Made by a program: the position numbers and the translations under genes. The notes beneath the pieces were generated by a model. The model saw nothing but the letters and a program-made list of their open reading frames with translations, did not search any database and was not told where the DNA came from. This document shows positions 50,009 to 64,000 of a stretch of DNA of 64,000 bases, piece after piece (positions within the stretch are counted from its first letter, which is position 1; each line of letters starts with the position of its first letter). Location: contig OZ038324.1 of the NCBI GenBank assembly GCA_964035795.1, positions 9,153,077 through 9,217,076 of the forward strand. The letters are read 5' to 3'. This stretch comes from Pterobdella sp. o SKG-2022. Lineage: Eukaryota; Annelida; Clitellata; Hirudinida; Piscicolidae.

Positions 50009-50758
50009 ATGTTCTTCATGAACAAAAGTGTCATCTTCTTCTTCTTTCTTCTCACCCTGTGCAAGCCTCACCACAGCTTGCCTGGAAGGCAGGTTCGAGG
50101 AAGTCAGGAGTGGGAGGCGGCAGACATCCAGAAGAGTATAAAAGACATGGACCGGGTTATCAATGATCTTTCCATCTACTCATCGGTTCTTTCCAGACCC
50201 AGGTATCCTTCTTTCGGTTTTTGGTAAAACGTTTGTTTCATAATTTAATTTTTTTAGAAGATTTGCATACATTGTGATCATTTGATAATGTGAGCTTTCC
50301 TTACGAAAAGCTTCGTGTCACTTAATAAATACTTTGTGTTTGTTGTCTTTACTGTTAGTTTCAGGCTAGTGTACTTCATTTGCATACATTGGTATGTGCA
50401 ACTATGAGTGACCTCGGTGGATGATTGCTACCATTTTTAAGAATATAAAAAAATTTACTGAATTAATTAAAAATTTATTTTTAAATGGAAATAAAGTTTA
50501 ATATAATTCAGTGAACTTTGAAGGTTTTCAACTTTTTTTAAGGCTCATACTGGGGTCTTATAGGGTTTCTGATTAGAAATGTTAAGAAAGTTTTAACGTT
50601 TTAAGGTTTCTTTTAAAATTATTTATTTTTTTATTGTGAATTTTGTTTTTACATAAAATTTAAAAATCTATGTTAAATATTGCAGATTTGGGAAAAGAAG
50701 TTCTTCCTTTAGAGATTTCCTCCTCGAATCTTTGGCAAACCTTGATAAAAATAATTGA
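50009..50758 (+). CDS. NPF: Neuropeptide F (invertebrate NPY-family) precursor
   Basis: Secreted peptide hormone precursor, normally acting through NPY-type GPCRs in feeding and nervous control. Exons 50009-50202 and 50686-50758 give 88 residues. The first in-frame ATG (50009) gives the signal peptide KSVIFFFFLLTLCKPHHS. The mature peptide region continues through SQEWEAADIQKSIKDMDRVI and NDLSIYSSVLSRPRF, followed by GKR, the amidation glycine and dibasic cleavage site. A C-terminal peptide follows (SSSFRDFLLESLANLDKNN). The intron splits the last Arg codon of RPRF (AG/A, phase 2), the position conserved across NPY/NPF genes. The RPRF-amide end is characteristic of lophotrochozoan and arthropod NPF. 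The mature peptide would be about 40-44 residues depending on signal cleavage, or shorter if VR is cut; the usual N-terminal polyproline is weak. AATAAA occurs near 51112. Confidence 0.92.
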
Positions 50759-51159
50759 TTATGAACTGAGACAAAAATGATTTTAAGACTTCAAAACCAC
50801 AATTCATTATTTAGTCTTGAGTAAAAAACTTTGAAATTTTGAAATTTTCATCAATATAATTTTGAAAAACTGAAAATTTTTTGAATGAAATAATTATTTT
50901 GAAACATTTTTGATTATTTTTCAGAATTACGAATAAAAAAGTATTTTCAAACCTATTTATTTAGTTATAATTTTAAATTAACATTTAAATTTGCAATCTA
51001 TATCATAAATTATATTTCTTCAATATTATGTCAAAATGATAACTATAAAAATACAACAGAAAATGCGAATTCACATATAAATGAAAAAGTTTAAATATAT
51101 TATAAGACTGCGAATAAAAGTCTATATGAATTGTACAATGAGAAAAGAACCTTGTTAAG

Positions 51160-53116
51160 ATGGATTATACAACAATAACACAGTGGACATTTGCCACCGT
51201 TTCTTTATTTTTAAATTTACTTTTGGTTTTTGTGCCAAGGAAGTTTTTACATTCCAGTTCTCGTCTAGAGCGAACTACTCGGTTACTCGATCTCACAACA
51301 TATTTTTCTTTAGGAGTTTTCAGTGCCACTTGTTTCATCATTCTTCTGCCTCATGTTCTCAATAATTTCATTTTTGTAGCCCAAAAATTCCATTGGAGCA
51401 ATGAATTTGCATACAAAGTCATCTTTTGTGTTTCGATGGCTGGATTTTTCTTTGTATTTCTTCTCGAAAAGGTACTATAAACTAAAATTGTTCTTAACAC
51501 ATAATTAAACCTCATATGAAACCACTGAAGTTGGGAGAGTACTGTAATGGTAGCCACAAAGAGGCAGTAGATATTATGACTGACCCACTTGACAAACCTC
51601 CCATCAGCCATCTTAACCACCAAAGTGACTTTTCCAGAGGTTATAATGGAATTATTCATGATTTTGCGATGTTTATGATGATGATGGTGCAATAGTTTAT
51701 TTTAAAAACTCATTTGATGAATGTTTACTCACTTAAGGAGTTTGTTATTTAAATGAGGATGATGATTGGAAAATATCAATAGTAATACTGATAATGCTTA
51801 ATTCTAGGTAACAAAGATGCTGAAAGTTATGTAGTAACATTCCAGGATGATTTTGATGATGAAGATGAAGAGGAGGATGAAGATGAACTCAACAGAGGCA
51901 ACAATGAAAATGACAAAGTAACATTGAAATTAAATGAAGAAGAAGATGAAGAAGATGATGAAAATGCTTCATTGGTGAATAAATCTATCTTAGTCAAAAG
52001 AAACAGTAAAAAAAGGATGGAAAGAAAACTGAACAAGAAAGTAACATTCAAAAAGAGCATGAAGGAGCATAACAGTAACAACAGGCTGGTTGTCGGGGGC
52101 AGACTGCATAACAGCATTTTGAAAGACAACAACTTCAACATCAGGTGCCTTCATTCAACAATACTCATAACGTATATCACAATATCTTTATTTATTTGTT
52201 TATAATAACTAACCATTAAATCAAACTGCTGTACATGCCTCATGTGTGTAAAATTATCTACATTATTAAGCTTTTGATAATGTAAGGCAATCTTATATGA
52301 AAGTTTGTGCATTTTTTGGCTCAATACAACTTTGATTCCATATAATTGTGTTGTTCAAGCAATTCAACTATATCAATCCTTACACAAACTTTTATAATCA
52401 ACATTACCATTATCTTTTAAACACATAAATCACTATAAACCACATCAAAAACCATTCCATATCATACAGATGCTTAACTCTGCTTGTGTCAATGGCGACC
52501 CACTCCTTCTTCGAGGGTCTATCAGTGGGACTAATGACATCCTTATGGTCCACCATCCATTTATGCTTCTCAATCACCCTTCACCAGATCCTCGTCAGTG
52601 TGGTGATGGGTGTGTCATTAACTCGGCATCGCCTCAACACCTCTTCATTCACCCTCTCATCCTTTTTCTTTTCTGCTTCAATCCCTCTTGGAGTGCTAGC
52701 AGGCATGGCAATGGACCACCTCAAGAAGATTAACAATGCAGACCTCAAGAACACTATGAGATTGGTATCTTCTGTCCTTCAGAGCCTCACTGTGGGTACC
52801 TTCTTCTACGTCATCTTCGTGGAAGTTCTCCCTTCTGAAGTGAGTGTTTTGTATGATGAGATTAATTTTTTTTGAGATTTTTTCAAATAACTCACACAAA
52901 CACACAAAATATAAATTTTGCCTCATAGCTAAACCATAAGATTTTTTCACATGTGATTTAATAAACCACCACATTTGACATAAGTCAACACATGTGATTT
53001 TATAAGCTACCACACAAACACCACAGACTGAAAAGCACAGAGACCTACTGATGAAAATGTTGCTGTTATGTGGGGGTTTTGTGCTGGTGTGTGTGCTCAC
53101 TTTCACTCTACCTTGA
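51160..53116 (+). CDS. ZIP-family zinc transporter (SLC39A1-3 type)
   Basis: Plasma-membrane importer of Zn2+ into the cytosol. Exons: 51160-51471, 51532-about 51690, about 51847-52144, 52470-52839, 53027-53116; roughly 400 residues. Exon 1 holds three membrane helices (FATVSLFLNLLLVFV, YFSLGVFSATCFIILLPHVL, VIFCVSMAGFFFVFLLEKV). Exons 2-3 form the cytosolic loop, very acidic (DDFDDEDEEEDEDE) then basic. Exon 4 has the signature helix IV, LVSMATHSFFEGLSVGL, with the HxxFEG metal site, and helix V with FSITLHQILVS, where H is followed by Q instead of the usual K. It continues PLGVLAGMAM and GTFFYVIFVEVLP. Exon 5 is the last helix (LLMKMLLLCGGFVLVCVL) and stop. The loop is usually His-rich; here it is Asp/Glu-rich. 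The exon 2/3 border is uncertain; two in-phase solutions exist. Confidence 0.88.
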
Positions 53117-53133
53117 TGTGTGTGTGTGTGCGT

Positions 53134-53168
<35 letters not shown>

Positions 53169-53187
53169 CGTGTGTGTGTGTGCGTGT

Positions 53188-53219
<32 letters not shown>

Positions 53220-53222
53220 GCG
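53117..53222. repeat. (TG)n with CG interruptions
   Basis: TG/CG dinucleotide tract that starts directly at the ZIP stop codon: the TGA at 53114 is followed by TGTGTGTG. It would therefore form the start of the ZIP 3' UTR. Confidence 0.95.
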
Positions 53223-56200
53223 TTATTGCTAAGTATAGTAATGTTTCCAATCTCGGACTAGTCTAAAACATCAACGATACAACAGTAATCATGCGAAAAA
53301 ATCAGTGCTAAATCCATCAACTGCATTACTCACGGCATGCTTTGGTATATTCACACATAGTCGTATCGTCATTTTATCTCACTTTTCAATCTTAAGCATT
53401 TTATTTATTAGTACTTCCATCTTTATGTATATTTTATTTATGTATTTATTTATTATCACTAGACTTATCATCACCATTATCTTCACTTTTGTATGGTCTA
53501 ATTGTATTTCAACCATCATCTTACCATCATCATAATCATCTCCTATCACCACCATCATCTTCTATCAATAATTCCCGTCACCATCATCTTCAATAATCAC
53601 TACCATCACCATAAAAATTTTTTTCCGTTTTCATCCTTGTCATGTTTAATATTTCTCAGTATCTATTATTTAAACATTTTAGTTGTAGCGCCAATTCTAA
53701 TGATATTTTGAACTGATTCTACATCATGTGCGCATACGGGACATAATATTTCGGGAGGAACTTATTTTATCGCTAATGTTCATGTCTTACTGCTTCAAAT
53801 ATATATTATTGTCTGTGTATTATATTAATCATAATTAAAAACTAGACTTATTTAGTCGTTTAATCAAGATAAAGAAATGCTTGATAGCTTTAGGATTAAA
53901 TGTTTCCATTTTAAATAAGTATAAAAGTGGTATAAGTGTTTTAGATTAATAATAAAAATAATCAGTCAATAAAAATGAAAAGTTGCAAATCTTTATACCT
54001 ACTGCCACGCCCATTCTTACCACCTCATCCCTGGTTGCAGTATACCCTACCAATCAAAGAGTATGGAAACTGACCCAGTTACTCAGTTTGATTTGAATGG
54101 TTTATTTGAGGATTCTCACCGGTAGAATTCTAGTATAATAACTAAGTCATTTCTTCCATTAAAATATCCAATTACTACAAGAATAACTTACTACTTACAA
54201 GTAATGTAACTTAGAGCATGCATTGACGCTGTAGGTTAAAATAGCCCGGATTTCACTGCTGAAGAATCGATAACCTTGCATTATCTATAATAAAATTTTC
54301 ACTTATTTGAAAAACACGTTTACGTCCACCATTGAAACTAATTAGTTTAAAATCGAGGCTTTGATCTCAAAAGCTTCATGCCTCGACACTCAAGCTTCTT
54401 GGAAGAGAGAGCCCCTGTTTAAACCGATGTAAAACTTTGCCACTTCTGCTAGAGAAACAAACAAAATATTTATTAACTCAAAACACCAATTTCTTTGTAA
54501 GATAACTTTACATTATCACATGATATATAAATCTTCGTGGATAAGGCTAATATATACTTTTTCACTATTTGGTTTAGGCTATTCTCAAGATCTTTCCTTC
54601 CCGCTTCTGTTGTGACAGTATCAAAGATGAGTTACTATGGTTAAACAATAAGTTTTTGATATTAATATTAGTTATAGGGTTATCTTTAAATAGTAATAAA
54701 TATTATTTAATAGTTAAACTAATATTTGAGAGTTAAACTTCTATAGTTATGATAAAGTAATTATTCAAAGTGACCAGTTGCTGCATTTATCCCGAAAAAA
54801 TTCTTTTGCTTAAAAGATGTAAAATTTAAATTGAGCACCAACGACAAACCATGGCTTTTTATTGATGACAACATAACTATGTCTATAACTCAACAATATT
54901 AAAAGCTCCAGTAGAACATAATATAATAGAAACAAATACTAAGGTTTATTGTATAGTATATCTAGATGATGTAAAATACTCTTACGGAAAGCTTCGTGTA
55001 TTAAGTTTCTCAATAAACCTTAGTGCTTGTTTCTATTATATTGATTTCCGGCTATTTTACGTTCCCAGTAGAACATCTTTATCATTAACTAAGTACTCTA
55101 ACATTTCTAAAATGGTACTAAGACAACATTGCATTCATATAAATGCTTATTATTATTTTATGAATATATTTATTTATTTTTTTTATTTATTTGGATATTT
55201 GTTTAGTTATTTAACTTAACATTAGCTGTATATTGTGTATATATAGTTTAAAATGGTTAAAAAAAAGTTAGAACTTTTAATGGATAGATTAATATATATT
55301 TGACTGTTATTATATTGAATAATTGAGCTTGTCATCAATTTGAAATCGATATCTAACCTAAAACAATTAATAAATAGAGGGAATAAGAAAGGATATGCAT
55401 TACAGTTTAGAAAAATTATTCAATAACTAATATACGAATTGATTCTGGTGAAAGACCGCCATGACAGGATTAAAAGTGAACAAGGGTTTCAATAACGCGC
55501 TAAAAAAATGATCAATAGACATTTTAAAAGAAGATTCATCAAAACATGTGAATGAATGCCAATAAGAAAAATAATAAAGTTTTAAAACTGTGACAGAACT
55601 CAAAAACAAAATTTTTCCAATACTGAGCTAATAATCTAGTCAACTTTTCTACATTGTGAAAGACTTCGGGCTGATTTCGCGCCAAAAATATCTAAAAGTG
55701 AACTTTTGCACATTTTTAAAACAAAATATTATTACTCAAAAAAAACTGTTGTAAGCGGTATTCAAACTAAATTCAATTTGTATGTTCAAAAGTAAAGGGA
55801 AAAATTTAGAAACCCATCTTCAATCATCACTTTAAATATAATGTGGAATAGTGCTAAAAGTTATCAATAATCTTTTAAACTAATTATTAAAATTCAACTA
55901 TTAGTAAACCAAAACTCTCATGTGAACTTCAAAATTTATTAATGAATACATTCTCAAAACAAGTCACTAAAAGCAAACTACTACTACTACCTCAATGATA
56001 ACTTTACTCATTCACACCAGTTTCAACACTTACGTTCTCAATTACCTTGGAAAGCGACACAATATCCTCGAAAAGAATAACACACAAACAAACACCCATA
56101 CACACACAAACATACACCCATACACACACAAACAAGCACCCATACACACAAAAACAAATACACATACACGCAAATACACTAGAAAACCTGAAAAAAAAAT

Positions 56201-56778
56201 AACTATGATCCTCACTCATAGTTAAAAAATACCTCTTATAATTAAAAAAACCCTTACTCAACTACAACCTTCAACACACACACCCCTAAAAGATACAGAT
56301 ACTATGCCAAAAAACAACACAACTCACAAAGCAAAAACATTACCCAAAAACGCTAATACTTTTTCACACATCCCTAACATCACCATTAACTGTTGCAAAA
56401 CTCAAAATGACATCATCTGACAAACATTAACTCACATCATTATACACACACCCACGCTATCATTATCATATACACACATTCTCCCGCACTAAAAAACCCT
56501 CATATACACCCTTTTTACACCATAAACTTTTCACACCCCAAAACTACATCCACCCACTTACAATTCATCCTTCTACATTACTCTAACACTATTTTCCACA
56601 CATCTCACCTCACCACACCACACCACATCCCACCATGTCACACTACCATCCAAAAATTTATCTCTATTACCACCACCATCTCCCAACACCATACCACACC
56701 ACCTGACTTCAATACCCCACCACACCACCCTCTTCAAATACTCCACCACCCCACCACCATCTTACAGCAAACAAAACC
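53223..56778. other. Convergent spacer, low complexity
   Basis: Holds ATT- and ATC-rich stretches (53380-53620), a palindromic element (54926-55038), a CA-rich microsatellite (about 56075-56180), and from about 56260 a plus strand almost without G running up to the sulfotransferase stop. No supported gene. Confidence 0.6.
54926..55038. mobile_element. MITE-like palindrome
   Basis: The arms AATAGAAACAAATACTAAGG (54926) and its near reverse complement CCTTAGTGCTTGTTTCTATT (to 55038) extend to about 27 bp each. The interior carries the TTACGGAAAGCTTCGTGT core shared with the other palindromes. Confidence 0.6.
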
Positions 56779-62121
<5,343 letters not shown>

Positions 62122-63577
62122 CGTTTCGGTTCGAATATAATTTCAGAACTGGTTGGTTTTTTAAGATACGAATCTTAATAATCTAACCAGTGTCTTGAAA
62201 TTAAATTCATTTTACTGTTTGCCTTTTGAAAAAATCTTTATTGTTTCTGATTTTTAGCGTTTTTGGTGGTTAGCGTATCTAGATATTGTTATTGTTTTTA
62301 TGATTGTTTTATGTGTAGTTATTGTTGTTTATGATTTTTATTTTTGTTTGTAGTTGAATTCTGGTTATAACGAGGGGAAAGCTTCATTCAGTTTTGGTGA
62401 AAGTTAATGGTTATAAAAAAAATTTTATTGAATAATTTAAAAAAAAATAAAACTTATATATTAAAAAACAAAAAATTCAAATGAGCCTCATAAATAAAAC
62501 AGTTTCTCGAAAAGTTTTTTTAAAATGAATTTAAAACAGCAATTATTTGAATTAGAGCAAGTCTTGTGTATCATTATCGATTTTTCATTGATTTCAACTT
62601 ATTTAAATAATCCTTCCTTAAAAAACAAATTAAAACAAAAGTAAAAATAATTGACACTCGATAAATTGTTCAAACAAAAACTAAATAATATTCTTAGCAG
62701 TTATCTCATATTTTTTAATTTATTTGATTCAAGGTTGAAATAAGGTCAAAACATTTGATGAAGTACAAGAGTATCTGGTTTTTTTATTCAAAAACTCATT
62801 TTGGTAATTGATCATTGAATTTTTTTTGTCTAAATGCATAAAAAACTGTTTGAAATGTGACGCTATAAAATTTTGATAAGATTGTGAGTTCATTTTTAAA
62901 AATATTTCAAGTATGATTTACGATTAATTTAAAAAACACTATTAGTGTAAATTATAACTTCAATTGATTGAAAAATTTTTTAAATTTCATTATTAAAAAT
63001 TATAATTAATTTTTTATTGATTAGGTTCCTAATGGATGTAAATTAAAGACAGCCAACCTCAATTAGCTTGGAATCGCCAACAAACTGCAACTGTAACAAA
63101 AACTTAAAAGTATGAAATAATTTATATTCTTTAGTAATAATTATAAGCAAAATTAATTGGCTTAACAGCTTGAAATTCTTAACTGATCTCAGGAATATGA
63201 AAACCGGAAAAAAAGCAGCAAAACTTGCTTGTCGTCTGTAGCAATGAAGCTAGCAGCAGAAGAGGGCGGTGCTTGTTCAGTAGAAGCCAATCATAGAAGA
63301 GAAAAGCGAAGTAACAATTTGACTGGCAATTGGAATTTACCCAACCGAAAAGTGAAGAGGAAGATGGAAATAACGATGAAAAAAAAAGAAGATGAAGATG
63401 AAGAGAATGAAGGAAAAAATGCAGAAAGTAGAAAAATGACATGAGAGAAAAAGAGAAAAAATATCGTTTAAAAAATGATATATTATAGGACTTGAGCATG
63501 AAGTTAACTTTGAAATGTGCGATGTTGGTGATGTATGAGTGTGCCTTATAATACTAATCAAACTTATATTCATCACC
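62122..63577. other. Sulfotransferase 5' flank, non-coding
   Basis: AT-rich and presumed to contain the minus-strand promoter. A Lys/Glu-rich open frame at about 63240-63440 on the plus strand has no family signal and was not called. Confidence 0.5.
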
Positions 63578-63712
63578 ATGGGCTATCAAAACTATCGTGA
63601 AAATGATGATCAAACTAAAATAAAAGTTAAAGATGATGATGAAGAAGAAGATGGTGATGAAGAAGATGATGAAAAAAACGCTGAAGAAGAAAATGATGGT
63701 GAACCAAGAAAG
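63578..63712 (+). CDS. Possible acidic first coding exon
   Basis: Not recognised. ATG in good context (CACCATGG) opens 45 codons, MGYQNYRENDDQTKIKVKDD then an E/D run, and reaches a strong donor (AAG/GTAAGA). Without splicing the frame continues as Lys/Met repeats of low complexity. The sequence beyond 64000 would be needed to find a second exon. GAT/GAA repeats elsewhere in the window give similar frames by chance, so this may be no gene. Confidence 0.25.
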
Positions 63713-64000
63713 GTAAGACAAGACAAGAAGGTGAAAGGGATGAAGGAGAGGATGAAGAAAAAGAAGATGAAGAAGATGATGAAGGAGATGATGAAGGAGA
63801 TGATGAAGGAGATGATGACATGTATAAAGCTAATCAAAAAGATGAACAAGCTATGAACATGATAATGCATTTAATTTGTAACTATTAACAAGCTTGAAGA
63901 CTTCACGGATAAATATAAAGATAAAAAAGTTTCGTCTATAGATACCTGCCTATTATATTCTTGTGCATTTTTGTGTGGTTGACATAAGTGCATATGAATT

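Noticed and set aside
51351..51692. 113-codon minus-strand ORF starting with His repeats
   Set aside because: Antisense of ZIP exons 1 and 2; it spans an intron and has no family signal.
54498..54540. A further full palindrome
   Set aside because: Only one arm-like segment (TTACATTATCACATGA, ATCTTCGTGG) could be found, so it is counted as a single arm, not as an element.

Overview
The window is nuclear DNA of an AT-rich bilaterian invertebrate. The evidence is multi-exon genes with GT-AG introns (some only 54-60 nt), long microsatellites, a decayed LINE, a tRNA-derived SINE, palindromic MITE-like repeats, and a neuropeptide F precursor of the RPRF-amide type. That peptide ending and the gene set fit a lophotrochozoan/spiralian, but the phylum cannot be fixed from the sequence. 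All splice models were made by hand from splice motifs, reading phase and remembered family signatures; no alignment was run.

Layout. 1-1520 (-): 3' part-missing MAP kinase kinase of the MKK3/6 type. 1946-13965 (-): a SARA/ZFYVE9 homologue with its FYVE zinc finger, Smad-binding motif and conserved C-terminal region; one intron holds a broken LINE in opposite orientation (5.8-9.0 kb). 15.7-24.1 kb (+): a Q/N-rich ORF and exon-like pieces of unknown function, a SINE and a second LINE scrap. 25477-26914 (-): AMN1-like leucine-rich-repeat protein. 28006-28602 (-): small FAM174-like membrane protein. 29334-30809 (+): single-exon, divergent Sprouty-like protein. 33875-37069 (+): three-exon Q-rich protein of unknown function. 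41973-43556 (+): six-exon ankyrin-repeat protein. 43916-45639 (+): SF3B2 splicing factor. 47108-47857 (-): small secreted PAN-like protein. 48440-49064 (-): 86-residue EF-hand protein. 50009-50758 (+): neuropeptide F precursor. 51160-53116 (+): ZIP zinc transporter. 56779-62121 (-): complete P-loop sulfotransferase. The last 2 kb hold only low-complexity sequence and one possible acidic first exon.

The genes do not form an operon or a single pathway. MKK3/6 (p38 pathway), SARA (TGF-beta/Smad) and Sprouty (receptor tyrosine kinase inhibition) are all signalling genes, but their closeness is probably incidental. I found no new multi-gene system. The points most worth following are the dispersed palindromic repeat family with a CGAAGCTTTTCG-like core, the NPF gene with its precisely placed intron, the proposed 10-nt microexon in SARA, the almost G-free strand-biased tracts beside minus-strand exons, and the unrecognised Q-rich genes.
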